A DNA stretch of 64,000 nucleotides from Mesorhizobium sp. (GCA_004020545.1 SAQE01000005.1:62001-126000), one strand, 5' to 3'. Shown: positions 19,383 through 28,105, counted from the stretch's first letter. Notes: generated by a model from the sequence alone, not told the origin. Numbers and translations: made by a program.

Positions 19383-21041
19383 ATGGCTGACGACGCGGAC
19401 GTGATCATTGTCGGCGCGGGGCTGGCGGGCCTCGTCGCCGCGGCCGAGCTGGCCGAGGCCGGCAGGAAGATCATCATCGTCGACCAGGAGCCGGAGCAAT
19501 CGCTGGGCGGCCAGGCCTTCTGGTCGTTCGGTGGGTTGTTCCTGGTCGATTCGCCCGAGCAGCGCCGCGTGCGCATCCACGATTCGCACGACCTTGCGCT
19601 CGAAGACTGGATGGGCACCGCAGCCTTCGACCGTCCGGAAGATTTCTGGCCGCGCAAATGGGCGGAAGCCTATGTCGGCTTCGCCGCCGGCGAGAAACGC
19701 TCCTGGCTGATCCAGCGCGGGATAAAGTTCTTTCCGGTCGTCGGCTGGGCCGAGCGCGGCGGCGGCAATGCGACCGGCCACGGCAATTCGGTGCCGCGCT
19801 TCCACATCACCTGGGGCACCGGCCCCGGCATAATCGAACCTTTCGTCCTGCGCGTGCGCGAGGCGCAAAAGCGCGGGCTTATCCAGTTCAAGTTCCGTCA
19901 CCGGGTCAACGAGATCACGCGCACCGGCAAGACGGTGACCGGCGTGCGCGGCGATGTGCTGGAGCCAAGCAGCGTCGAGCGCGGTCGCAAGAACTCGCGC
20001 AATGCCGTGGGCGATTTCGAGTTCCACGCGCAAGCGGTGATCGTCGCTTCAGGCGGCATCGGCGGCAATCACGAGCTGGTGCGCAAGAACTGGCCGCAGC
20101 GCCTGGGCGCGCCGCCAAAGCGAATGATCACCGGCGTGCCCGACCACGTCGACGGCCGTATGCTGGCGATCACGGAAGCGGCCGGCGGGAGCGTAATCAA
20201 CCGCGACCGCATGTGGCACTATGTCGAGGGCATCAAGAACTGGGCGCCGATCTGGACCGAGCACGCGATCCGCATCCTGCCCGGCCCGTCGTCGCTCTGG
20301 CTGGACGCGCGCGGAAAACGGCTGCCGGTGCCACTCTATCCGGGCTTCGACACTTTAGCCACGCTCAGCCACATCATGAGCACCGGCTTCGATTATTCCT
20401 GGTTCATCCTGACCAAGAAGATCATCCAGAAGGAGTTCGCGCTGTCGGGCTCCGAGCAGAACCCGGATCTCACGGGAAAAAGTTGGCGGCAGGTGCTGGG
20501 CCGCGCCACGTCGGGCATTCCGGGTCCGGTGAAAGCCTTCATGGAAAAGGGCGAGGATTTCATCGTCGAGACGGACCTTTCGAAGCTGGTGGCGCGCATG
20601 AACGCGCTGGCCGGCGGCGAGCCGCTGCTGGAAGCCGCGCAGGTCGAACGCGAGATCCGCGCCCGCGATATGCAGCTCGACAACCCGTTCTCCAAGGATG
20701 CGCAGATCACCGCGCTGCGCGGCGCCCGCGCCTATCTCGGCGACAGGCTGATCCGCACGGCGAAACCTCACAAGATGCTCGATCCGGCGAACGGTCCGCT
20801 GATTGCCGTGCGCCTCAACGTGCTCACCCGCAAGACGCTGGGCGGCCTGCAGACCGATCTCGACAGCCGCGTGCTCGATGCCGCCGGACAGCCGGTGCCG
20901 GGGCTCTATGCGGTCGGCGAGGTCGCCGGCTTCGGCGGCGGCGGTGTGCACGGCTATGCGGCACTGGAAGGCACCTTCCTCGGCGGCTGCATCTTTTCCG
21001 GCCGCAGCGCCGGAAGAGCGGCGGCCGGCGCGGTTGGCTGA
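19383..21041 (+). CDS. FAD-dependent dehydrogenase, fumarate reductase/3-ketosteroid dehydrogenase-like
   Basis: A 552-residue flavoprotein. The FAD dinucleotide fold is at the N-terminus (ADVIIVGAGLAGLVAAAEL, then EQSLGGQAFWSFGG) and the second FAD contact at the C-terminus (GLYAVGEVAGFGGGGVHGYA). This pattern matches the FAD_binding_2 family that contains fumarate reductase flavoprotein and ketosteroid dehydrogenases. A strong GGGGGGAGAAAG precedes the ATG. No steroid genes are nearby and no signal peptide is seen, so I give no substrate. It may form an operon with the upstream Gfo/Idh oxidoreductase. Confidence 0.87.
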   Translation: MADDADVIIVGAGLAGLVAAAELAEAGRKIIIVDQEPEQSLGGQAFWSFGGLFLVDSPEQRRVRIHDSHDLALEDWMGTAAFDRPEDFWPRKWAEAYVGFAAGEKRSWLIQRGIKFFPVVGWAERGGGNATGHGNSVPRFHITWGTGPGIIEPFVLRVREAQKRGLIQFKFRHRVNEITRTGKTVTGVRGDVLEPSSVERGRKNSRNAVGDFEFHAQAVIVASGGIGGNHELVRKNWPQRLGAPPKRMITGVPDHVDGRMLAITEAAGGSVINRDRMWHYVEGIKNWAPIWTEHAIRILPGPSSLWLDARGKRLPVPLYPGFDTLATLSHIMSTGFDYSWFILTKKIIQKEFALSGSEQNPDLTGKSWRQVLGRATSGIPGPVKAFMEKGEDFIVETDLSKLVARMNALAGGEPLLEAAQVEREIRARDMQLDNPFSKDAQITALRGARAYLGDRLIRTAKPHKMLDPANGPLIAVRLNVLTRKTLGGLQTDLDSRVLDAAGQPVPGLYAVGEVAGFGGGGVHGYAALEGTFLGGCIFSGRSAGRAAAGAVG

Positions 21042-21080
21042 CGGGGCGGCGTTCAATAACTGAGACGCTGGAGGGACAGC

Positions 21081-21238
21081 GCCCCCCTCTGTCCTGCCGG
21101 ACATCTCCCCCACAAGGGGGGAGATCAGCTCTCATGCTCGCTTTCGCCAATCTCCAACGCTGGAGCAAGGGCGCCTTCGGCGACGCTGCCAATCTCCCCC
21201 CAAGTGGGGGAGATGGCCGGCAGGCCAGAGGGGGGGGC
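21081..21238. repeat. Long inverted-repeat element, family A, copy 2
   Basis: GCCCCCCTCTGTCCTGCCGG at 21081 pairs with CCGGCAGGCCAGAGGGGGGG ending near 21237. Inner ATCTCCCCC/GGGGGAGAT palindromes and the GCTTTCGCCAATCT core are as at 3593-3749. Confidence 0.85.
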
Positions 21239-21359
21239 GAAGGATCGCGACGAAGCGGTTTTCACACCGGGTCAGCGGTAAAAGATTTTCGTGCCTGCGA
21301 GAATCCTTCCACCCATGCCGAACGTCTTCCTCCTGCAACCCATCGAACAGGAGACGACC

Positions 21360-21680
21360 ATGATCTACAACCTCATCCGCTACGGCGTGAAGGACGCCGG
21401 CATCGCCGAGAACCGGGCGCTGGTGGCGAAAGTGTTCGAAGCGCTGGATGAAACGAGGCCGCAATCCGTGCGATATCTCGTGCTCGAACTCGACAACGGC
21501 GAATTCGTCCACATCGTCGGTTATGAAAAAGACAGTTCGGCGCTGACCGAACTCGACGCTTTCAAAGCCTTCGGCGCCGATCACGCCGAGCGGCGCTCGA
21601 CACCACTGGCCAGGTCGGCGGCGAAGATCATCGGCAATTATCATATGCTGGCGAAGGCCGACGAGGCCGTGCCGGCCTGA
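21360..21680 (+). CDS. Hypothetical protein, possible ferredoxin-like (dimeric alpha/beta barrel) fold
   Basis: A 106-residue cytosolic protein that I cannot place in a named family. ATG 21360 has AGGAG eight bases before it and starts MIYNLIRYGVKDAG. The alternation of strand (MIYNLIRYGV), helix (AENRALVAKVFEAL), strand (SVRYLVLELDN), strand (EFVHIVGYE) and helix is what antibiotic-biosynthesis-monooxygenase-like dimeric barrels show, so such a fold is a reasonable guess. It lies 47 bp upstream of an ECF sigma factor gene on the same strand and may be its operon partner. Confidence 0.7.
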   Translation: MIYNLIRYGVKDAGIAENRALVAKVFEALDETRPQSVRYLVLELDNGEFVHIVGYEKDSSALTELDAFKAFGADHAERRSTPLARSAAKIIGNYHMLAKADEAVPA

Positions 21681-21727
21681 CCGGGCACGATATGGCTCGC
21701 GGGCCGGCGATCGAGAGAACGGGAACG

Positions 21728-22615
21728 ATGAGCACAGCGAAATTCGACCGCGCGGCGCTTGAAGCCATGCTCGTCGGCCTGCGCCCGAAACTGCACCGCT
21801 ATGCGGCTCGCATGGTTGGCTCGACGATCGAGGGCGAGGACATCGTCCAGGAGGCGGCGGTGAAGGCGCTTGCCGCGCATGACGGCGGCGCCCCGGTCGA
21901 GCGTCCCGAGCAGTGGCTGTTCCGTATCGCCCACAATGCGGCGCAGGATCATCTGCGCCGCCGCCAGCGGGAGCGCTCCCGCATGACCGAGGCCGACATG
22001 ACCGGAATGGAAGACCTCTCCGCCAGCGCCGAGGCGAGGCTTGCGGCGGCGGCGAGCCTGCGCAGCTTCATGCAGCTTACGCTGGCGCAGCGCAGCGCCG
22101 TGATCCTGGTCGATGTGCTCGGCCTCAGCCTCTTTGAGACCTGCGAGGTGACGGGCGCGACGCTCGCCGCCACCAAGGCGGCGCTGCATCGCGGCCGGGC
22201 GGAGTTGAAGGCGCTGGCATCGGCGCCGGATGACATGCCGGTGCCCAAGCTCGATCCGGAAGAGGAGCGCCGGCTGCGCCGCTACATCGACCTGTTCAAC
22301 GCGCGCGACTTCGACGGTGTCCGGGCGCTGATCGCCGAAGACATCCAGGTCGACGTCGTCAACCGCACCCGCTTGCAAGGCAAGAAGGAGGCCTCGACCT
22401 ATTTCGGCAATTACGACCGCATCAGCGATTGGGCGCTGTCGCTCGGCTTCGTCGACGGCCGGCCGGCGATCCTGATCTGCAACCCGCAGGCGGACCGTGC
22501 GGTGCGCGGCTTCGTGCTCGTCGACTGGAGCGGGGAAGAGGTCGTCCGCATCCGCGATTTCCGCCACGCGCCTTATTGTGTTGACGAGGCAGACATCCGC
22601 TTCGGTGCAGATTGA
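21728..22615 (+). CDS. ECF sigma factor with C-terminal SnoaL-like domain
   Basis: A 295-residue sigma factor. Region 2 is at about 15-80 (EGEDIVQEAAVKALAAHDGG, then WLFRIAHNAAQDHLRRRQ) and region 4 at about 110-160. The remainder (about 180-295, YIDLFNARDFDGVRALIAED) has the SnoaL/NTF2-like pattern found in extended ECF groups such as ECF41, where the tail controls activity in place of an anti-sigma factor. The ATG at 21728 follows a weak GAACGGGAACG. The upstream gene at 21360 is a candidate partner. A decayed copy of its region 2 lies at 24561-24620. Confidence 0.85.
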   Translation: MSTAKFDRAALEAMLVGLRPKLHRYAARMVGSTIEGEDIVQEAAVKALAAHDGGAPVERPEQWLFRIAHNAAQDHLRRRQRERSRMTEADMTGMEDLSASAEARLAAAASLRSFMQLTLAQRSAVILVDVLGLSLFETCEVTGATLAATKAALHRGRAELKALASAPDDMPVPKLDPEEERRLRRYIDLFNARDFDGVRALIAEDIQVDVVNRTRLQGKKEASTYFGNYDRISDWALSLGFVDGRPAILICNPQADRAVRGFVLVDWSGEEVVRIRDFRHAPYCVDEADIRFGAD

Positions 22616-22756
22616 GCCGAGGTGGTGCGAGCAGGTTTGCCGCACAGCGCTTGCTGACAGCGATCAGCAAGCGCTTACCGGGGAGCATCCTCGGGCCGCC
22701 CCATGGATACGACAGACGTCCAGCCTCGCTCCGTGCCGTCGATTCCCTCTTTTTAA

Positions 22757-22770
22757 CGAAAAAAAGTTCG
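22757..22770. promoter_or_regulatory. Candidate operator before the tetR gene
   Basis: CGAA-AAAAAG-TTCG, 16 bp before the TetR start. It shares the CGAA-N6-TTCG pattern with the two palindromes in front of the SDR gene (23379 and 23401), suggesting autoregulation. Confidence 0.5.
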
Positions 22771-22785
22771 GCTATTGTGACAGCC

Positions 22786-23358
22786 ATGAAGCTCAAGGAC
22801 GAGAAAAAACTGGATGCCGTTATTGCCGCGACCTGTCGCCTGGCCGCCGAGCGCGGGCTGTTCGGCCTGACCCTGGCCGAAATCGCCAAGGCGGCCGGCA
22901 TCGGCACCAGCACGCTCTATGTCTATTTCGCCGACAAGGAGGCGCTGTTCAACGAGGTCTTCCGCCGCGCCAAGCGCGACGCGGTGGATTTCTATGGCGG
23001 CGAAGTCGACGCCACGGCGCCGCTCAAGGCACGAGTGCGCGGCGTATGGACCAGAATGCTTGATCATCGCCTGCGTTGGCACGACGAAGTCAGCTTCATG
23101 GAGCAATTTGTCGGCTCTTCCTTCATGAGCGATGAGAGCCGAGCCTACAGCTCGCGGCTCAGCGACGGGCTGATGCATATCGTCACCGAGGGACAGGGAG
23201 CGGAGCTGCTTAAAGCTGTGCCGGCACCTTTCCTGACCTCGCTGTTCATCGGCTCGGTCCGCGAGACCGCGCGGCTGATTCGCGCGGGGGCGATCACCGA
23301 CACTGAAGAAAGCCGCGCCATAGCCTTCCAGCTCTGTTGGGACGGCATCCGGTCCTGA
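22786..23358 (+). CDS. TetR-family transcriptional regulator
   Basis: A 190-residue repressor-type protein. The N-terminal helix-turn-helix covers about residues 8-55 (GLTLAEIAKAAGIGTSTLYV is the core) and is followed by a ligand-binding domain. The ATG at 22786 starts MKLKDEKKLDAVIAAT; the longer open frame upstream would read through the candidate operator at 22757. The next gene, a short-chain dehydrogenase, begins 76 bp after the stop behind two palindromes of the same type, so it is the likely target. Confidence 0.88.
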   Translation: MKLKDEKKLDAVIAATCRLAAERGLFGLTLAEIAKAAGIGTSTLYVYFADKEALFNEVFRRAKRDAVDFYGGEVDATAPLKARVRGVWTRMLDHRLRWHDEVSFMEQFVGSSFMSDESRAYSSRLSDGLMHIVTEGQGAELLKAVPAPFLTSLFIGSVRETARLIRAGAITDTEESRAIAFQLCWDGIRS

Positions 23359-23378
23359 CAGGTTTTTTTGCTTGTTAA

Positions 23379-23422
23379 GCGAATAAATTTTCGCTAATGA
23401 TTGGCGAATAACTTTTCGCCAA
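23379..23422. promoter_or_regulatory. Pair of palindromic TetR operators before the SDR gene
   Basis: GCGAA-TAAATT-TTCGC at 23379-23394 and TTGGCGAA-TAACTT-TTCGCCAA at 23401-23422, the latter with perfect 8-bp arms. Centres are 25 bp apart and the second ends 12 bp before the SDR start, where a bound repressor would block RNA polymerase. Confidence 0.7.
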
Positions 23423-23434
23423 AGGAGCAATGTC

Positions 23435-24262
23435 ATGTCTATTGAAGGTTCTCCCGTTGTCCTGATCACCGGTGCCTCGACCGGAATCGGCCACGCCGCC
23501 GCGCATCTCTTCGCCGAACGCGGCTGGCGCGTCGCCGCCACCATGCGGAACCCTTCCGCCAGCGCTGCGCCGGTGCAAGATCAGCACGTTACGGTGCTGC
23601 CGCTCGACGTTACCGATCCTGCTTCGGTCAAGACCGCGGTCGCGGCAGCGTTGGAGCAATTCGGCCGGATCGATGTCGTCGTCAACAATGCCGGCTACGG
23701 TCTGTTCGGTCCGTTCGAAACAGCGTCCGACGAACAGATTCGCCGCCAGTTCGCCACCAATGTCGACGGCGTCTTCGCCGTGACCCGCGCGGTCCTGCCA
23801 GCAATGCGGCGTCAGGGCAGCGGCACGATCATCAATGTCGCCTCGCTTGGCGGTCTGATAACTCTTCCCTTTTTCTCCCTCTATCATGCGACCAAATTCG
23901 CAGTGGTCGGCTTCACCGAGTCCTTGTCCTTCGAACTCGCGCCGCTCGGCATCCGCGCCAAGGTCATCGCGCCGGGCGGGGTGGCCACCGATTTCGCCGG
24001 TCGATCGCTCGCACAGACATTCGCAGAGGGGGAGCATGCCTATAGCCGCACCCTGTCCAAGGTCATGGCGGCAATGACTGCGCGGCGCGGCAATTATTCC
24101 AGCCCCAAGTCAATCGCCGAGACCATTTTCACGGCGGCGACCGACGGCACCGGCCGGGTTCTGTATCTCGCCGGTCCGGATGCCGAACAGGCCTTCGCAC
24201 TGCGCCAAAGCCTGTCGGAGGCGGGAAGGCTGGAAATGGTGAGGCAACATTCCGGTCTGTGA
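23435..24262 (+). CDS. Short-chain dehydrogenase/reductase (SDR)
   Basis: A 275-residue classical SDR. The cofactor motif TGASTGIG is at 12-19, NNAG at 84-87, and the catalytic residues are Ser137, Tyr150 and Lys154 (SLYHATK). A good AAAGGAG lies before the ATG at 23435. The gene sits directly behind two TetR-type palindromes and downstream of the tetR gene, so it is probably induced by a ligand of that regulator. Substrate unknown. Confidence 0.9.
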   Translation: MSIEGSPVVLITGASTGIGHAAAHLFAERGWRVAATMRNPSASAAPVQDQHVTVLPLDVTDPASVKTAVAAALEQFGRIDVVVNNAGYGLFGPFETASDEQIRRQFATNVDGVFAVTRAVLPAMRRQGSGTIINVASLGGLITLPFFSLYHATKFAVVGFTESLSFELAPLGIRAKVIAPGGVATDFAGRSLAQTFAEGEHAYSRTLSKVMAAMTARRGNYSSPKSIAETIFTAATDGTGRVLYLAGPDAEQAFALRQSLSEAGRLEMVRQHSGL

Positions 24263-24764
24263 CGGGCGCCAGCCGCTTCCCCATGACGCCCCAACCGATC
24301 GCTGGGCTCGGCTATAGTCGCCGGCGCCGGAGCCCGGCGATCGCTCCCACCGAGAATCGTGGTTATTGCCACAACAAGGGGGCGGCATTTTCTGCGATGG
24401 AAATGGCCATGGCAGATGCGCGTGAGTTCGAGGTGATCCATCTACGGTATCATTGGCCATACGGCCGGCTGATCGCCGAGCGTCTGCTGAAGACCTATGG
24501 TGCTTCCGGCAACTTGGCCTGGGCCATGGCCGAGCGCAGCGCGGCTTGATCGACGTCCCAGCGGCGGTGAAGGCGCTGCAGGCACGTGACGGCGGCGCAA
24601 CGCTCGAACGGCCCGAGCAGCTTTGCGGCGCTCGCGCACGCGCCGTCATGCGCTGGCTTCACGGTGGCTCGCACCACCCTCTGAGTATCCCATGACTTCC
24701 CCCCGCAACGAACACAGATCGCGTCATGCAATGCCATCAACATCCATGTTTCAAGTATCATTTA
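24263..24764. other. Gene-poor stretch with a decayed gene fragment
   Basis: About 500 bp between the SDR gene and the hyf-like operon promoter. The only recognisable item is the ECF-sigma fragment at 24561-24620. The small frame at 24411-24549 (MADAREFEVIHLRYHWP...) has no good ribosome-binding site and no family I know. The part from 24700 is clearly more AT-rich than the window and leads into the promoter at 24765. Confidence 0.5.
24561..24620 (+). pseudogene. Remnant of an ECF sigma factor gene (region 2)
   Basis: These 60 bp match 21854-21913 of the intact sigma gene at 49 of 60 positions by hand alignment. Both read AAVKAL..DGG...ERPEQ in translation. There is no start, no continuing homology downstream and no region 4, so this is a decayed duplicate fragment. 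Confidence 0.65.
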
Positions 24765-24792
24765 TTGACGATGAGGCCCTTTTATGTATGCT
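24765..24792 (+). promoter_or_regulatory. Candidate sigma70 promoter of the XRE-hyf operon
   Basis: TTGACG at 24765-24770, 16 bp spacer, TATGCT at 24787-24792, in a locally AT-rich stretch; the expected start point is near 24799, about 40 bp before the XRE start codon. Confidence 0.55.
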
Positions 24793-24837
24793 ACAGCACC
24801 GAGACCTCATATTTCAAACTGACCGAGAGGGTCGTCG

Positions 24838-25143
24838 GTGATAACCGCACCGCAATTGCGCGCCGCCAGATCGCTGCTGGGCATCGATCAGCGCCGGCTT
24901 GCCGAATTGTCCGGCCTGTCGGTGCCGACGATCCAGCGCATGGAAGCCAGCGGTTCGATCATCCGGGGCAACGTCGATTCGCTGATGAAGCTGATCGCGG
25001 CGCTCGAGGTGGCCGGCATCGAACTGATCGGGGAAGGCGCGGTCAGCCAGGGCGGCGGGCGCGGCGTGCGGTTGAAGGCCGGGCTCGGTCCGGCCAAGGC
25101 GCCAGACGCCGCCTATGCCGAGCCTGGCGGGAGCCAGCCGTGA
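24838..25143 (+). CDS. XRE-family helix-turn-helix protein heading the hyf-like operon
   Basis: A 101-residue DNA-binding protein. Residues 5-62 form a Cro/cI-type helix-turn-helix (LRAARSLLGIDQRRLAELSG then SVPTIQRMEASG). A GTG start at 24838 has GAGAGGG at the right distance; no ATG is available. The C-terminal 35 residues are Gly/Ala/Pro-rich. Its TGA overlaps the GTG of hyfB by 4 bp (GTGA), so regulator and complex are made together. It probably controls this operon; the signal is unknown. Confidence 0.8.
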   Translation: MITAPQLRAARSLLGIDQRRLAELSGLSVPTIQRMEASGSIIRGNVDSLMKLIAALEVAGIELIGEGAVSQGGGRGVRLKAGLGPAKAPDAAYAEPGGSQP

Positions 25144-27158
25144 TTTCGACCGTTGCTCTTCTGTTGTGCGGTCCCGCAGCGCTTCTGGGCACGGCCGTCC
25201 TGGCCGGAGCCTTCAGCCGGCGCGCCTCAGCGACGCGTCTGGTCTATGGCGCGGCGCTCGCCATCTCGGCCGCCCTGCTCGTCATCGTCGCAGACCATCT
25301 CATGGGCAATCCCGGCGAGGTGTCCGCCGTCACCTTGCCGCTCGGCCTGCCATGGACCGGCGCCCGGTTCCGTCTCGACGGGCTGTCGGCCTTCTTTCTG
25401 ATCGTCGTCAACCTGGGCGGCGCGGTCACCAGCCTCTACGGCGTTGGCTATGGCCAGCACGAATCGGCGCCGCATCGCGTGCTGCCCTTCTATCCGGCCT
25501 TTCTGGCCGGCATGAACCTTGTCGTGCTGGCCAACGACGCCTTCGCCTTTCTGCTGTCCTGGGAATTCATGTCGCTCGCCTCCTGGGCGCTGGTCATGGC
25601 GCACCACCGCGACGAGGCGAACAGGCGGGCCGCCTATATCTATCTGGTGATGGCAAGCTTCGGCACGCTGGCGCTGCTGCTGGCCTTCGGCCTGCTGGCG
25701 GGGCCGGCAGGAACCTATGCGTTCGACGCCATGCGCACGGTGCAACCCGGCCCGCTCGCCGCCGGCGCGGTGCTCGCGCTGATGCTGCTCGGCGCCGGCT
25801 CCAAGGCCGGCCTCGTGCCGCTGCACGCCTGGCTGCCGCTTGCCCATCCGGCGGCACCAAGCCACGTCTCGGCGCTGATGAGCGGCATCATGACGAAGGT
25901 CGCAATCTACGGCTTCGTCCGCGTCGTGTTCGACCTGCTTGGCGCGCCGGCATGGTGGTCGGGCGTCGCGGTGCTTCTCATCGGCGGCGTTACGGCGGTT
26001 CTGGGCATCCTTCATGCGCTGATGGAAAAGGACCTCAAGCGGCTGCTGGCCTACTCGACCATCGAGAACATCGGCGTCATCTTTGCCAGCCTCGGCCTTG
26101 CGCTTGCCTTCAAGGCGAACGCCATGCCGTCGGCGGCGGCGCTGGCCTTCACCGCGGCGCTATTCCACGTGCTGAACCATTCGTTCTTCAAGAGCCTGCT
26201 GTTTTTCGGCGCCGGCGCCGTGCTCTCGGCGACCGGCGAACGCGACATGGAGAGGCTGGGCGGCCTCATTCATCGCCTGCCGGTGACCAGCTTCGTCTTC
26301 CTCGTCGGCTGCGTCTCGATCTCGGCGCTGCCGCCGTTCAACGGCTTCGCCTCGGAATGGCTGGCCTTCCAGGCCATCTTGCAAAGTCCCGACCTGCCGC
26401 AGTGGGGGCTGAAGGTGATCGTGCCGGCCGTCGGCGGCATGCTGGCGCTGGCTGCGGCGCTGGCCGCGGCTTGCTTCGTGAAGGCATTCGGCATCACTTT
26501 CCTCGGCCGGGCACGATCGGCGGTGGTGGAACAGGCGCATGAGGTCGACCGCTTCTCGCTGGCGGCGATGGCCGTGCTTGCCGTCCTCTGCCTGCTCGCC
26601 GGCCTCCTGCCCGGCTTTGTCATCGACGGCCTGTCGACGGTGACGCTTCCGCTCATCGGTGACCGCATGCCTGTGCAGACGGCGCAGCCCTGGCTGTCGA
26701 TCGTGCCGATCGCCGAGAGCCGCAGCTCCTACAACGGCCTGCTGGTGTTCGTCTTCATCACGATCTCGGCGTCGCTCGCGGCCTTCTTCATCCACCGCTT
26801 CGCCTCGCACGCGCTGCGCCGGGGCCTGGCATGGGGTTGCGGCTTCGACGACGCGGCGCCCGCCGCGCAATATACGGCCGTCAGCTTCGCGCAGCCCATC
26901 CGCCGGGTGTTCGGCGGATTCGCGTTCCGCGCTCGCGAGACGGTGGAAATGCCGGCGCCGGGCACGCTCGACCCGGCACGCATCAAGGTGGACATTCACG
27001 ATGTGGCCTGGGAGACGTTCTACCAGCCGATCGCCGGCGCGATCGATTTCGCCACCGAGCGGCTGAACTACCTGCAGTTCCTGACGATCCGCCGCTATCT
27101 GACGCTGGTCTTCCTCTACCTCGTCATCCTGCTTCTGGTGCTTGCGCTATGGCCATGA
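25140..27158 (+). CDS. hyfB: HyfB-like antiporter-type membrane subunit
   Basis: A 672-residue, roughly 16-helix membrane protein of the NuoL/NuoM/MrpA-type proton-translocating family, closest in organisation to hydrogenase-4 subunit B. The core (about 120-420) includes LLSWEFMSLASWALV, GAGSKAGLVPLHAWLPLAHP and KDLKRLLAYSTIENIGVIFA, which hold the conserved glutamate and lysines of the ion channel. GTG at 25140 overlaps the regulator stop, and the product ends over the hyfC start. It should move H+ or Na+ when the attached redox module works. Confidence 0.88.
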   Translation: MISTVALLLCGPAALLGTAVLAGAFSRRASATRLVYGAALAISAALLVIVADHLMGNPGEVSAVTLPLGLPWTGARFRLDGLSAFFLIVVNLGGAVTSLYGVGYGQHESAPHRVLPFYPAFLAGMNLVVLANDAFAFLLSWEFMSLASWALVMAHHRDEANRRAAYIYLVMASFGTLALLLAFGLLAGPAGTYAFDAMRTVQPGPLAAGAVLALMLLGAGSKAGLVPLHAWLPLAHPAAPSHVSALMSGIMTKVAIYGFVRVVFDLLGAPAWWSGVAVLLIGGVTAVLGILHALMEKDLKRLLAYSTIENIGVIFASLGLALAFKANAMPSAAALAFTAALFHVLNHSFFKSLLFFGAGAVLSATGERDMERLGGLIHRLPVTSFVFLVGCVSISALPPFNGFASEWLAFQAILQSPDLPQWGLKVIVPAVGGMLALAAALAAACFVKAFGITFLGRARSAVVEQAHEVDRFSLAAMAVLAVLCLLAGLLPGFVIDGLSTVTLPLIGDRMPVQTAQPWLSIVPIAESRSSYNGLLVFVFITISASLAAFFIHRFASHALRRGLAWGCGFDDAAPAAQYTAVSFAQPIRRVFGGFAFRARETVEMPAPGTLDPARIKVDIHDVAWETFYQPIAGAIDFATERLNYLQFLTIRRYLTLVFLYLVILLLVLALWP

Positions 27159-28105
27159 TTTTCCAGTTGGCCGTGCAGGGCGCGCAGATGCTGCTGGTGC
27201 TCTTGCTGGCGCCGCTGCTGATCGGCTTCGTGCGCAAGGTGAAGGCAAGGCTGCTGCGCAGGCAAGGCCCGCCGCTGATCCAGCCCTATCGCGATCTCAT
27301 CAGGCTGATGCGCAAGGAGGTCGTGCTGGCCGACAACGCATCCTGGCTGTTCCGCGTCACGCCCTACCTGATCTTTGCCGCCACCTGGGTCGCGGCGGCG
27401 CTCGTTCCGACATTCGCCGCCGGCCTCGAGTTCAGCTGGACCGCCGATCTCATCGTCATCGTGGCGCTGCTCGGCAGCGCGCGCTTCTTCCAGGCGCTGG
27501 CCGGCATGGACGTCGGCACCAGCTTCGGCGGCATCGGCGCCAGCCGCGAAGTGATGATCGCCTCGCTGGCCGAGCCCGCCATGCTGCTCATCGTGTTCAG
27601 CCTGGCGCTCGTCGCCGGCGCCACGCAGCTTTCGACGGTCGCCGCCTTCATGGGCTCGCCCGAAGTCGGATTGCGGGTGTCGCTCGGCATGTCGCTGATC
27701 GCCCTGGTGATGGTGGCGATCGCCGAGAACGCGCGCATACCGGTCGACAATCCGGCCACGCATCTGGAGCTCACCATGGTCCATGAGGCGATGATCCTGG
27801 AATATTCCGGCCGCCATCTGGCGATGATCGAACTCGCCACCTTCCTCAAGCTTCTGCTCTACGTGTCGCTGATCTCCTGCGTCTTCCTGCCCTGGGGACT
27901 GGCAAGCGTCGGGGCGGGACCGAAAGCGCTGGCGATCGGAGCCGCAGCCTATCTCGCCAAGCTCGCGGTGCTTGCCATCCTGCTTGCCGTGTTCGAGACG
28001 GCGGTCGCCAAGATGCGTGTCTTCCGCGTGCCGGACTTCCTGGGCGCGGCGCTGATGCTGGCGCTGCTCGGCACGCTCTTGCTGTTCGTCTCGCGGAGCC
28101 TGTGA
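27149..28105 (+). CDS. hyfC: HyfC/NuoH-like membrane subunit
   Basis: A 318-residue membrane protein with about eight helices, of the NuoH/HycD/HyfC family that anchors the hydrophilic arm to the membrane. Recognisable segments are RRQGPPLIQPYRDLIRLMRK (about 35-54) and the conserved acidic loop ENARIPVDNPATHLELTMVH (about 190-209). The ATG at 27149 overlaps the hyfB end by 10 bp; an alternative ATG at 27155 would give a 4-bp ATGA overlap. Its presence next to antiporter subunits shows a complex I-like, energy-converting layout. Confidence 0.9.
   Translation: MAMIFQLAVQGAQMLLVLLLAPLLIGFVRKVKARLLRRQGPPLIQPYRDLIRLMRKEVVLADNASWLFRVTPYLIFAATWVAAALVPTFAAGLEFSWTADLIVIVALLGSARFFQALAGMDVGTSFGGIGASREVMIASLAEPAMLLIVFSLALVAGATQLSTVAAFMGSPEVGLRVSLGMSLIALVMVAIAENARIPVDNPATHLELTMVHEAMILEYSGRHLAMIELATFLKLLLYVSLISCVFLPWGLASVGAGPKALAIGAAAYLAKLAVLAILLAVFETAVAKMRVFRVPDFLGAALMLALLGTLLLFVSRSL

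Noticed and set aside
24411-24549. Small plus-strand frame MADAREFEVIHLRYHWP...
   Set aside because: No proper Shine-Dalgarno, no known family, and it runs into a degenerate region; kept only as part of the gene-poor stretch.
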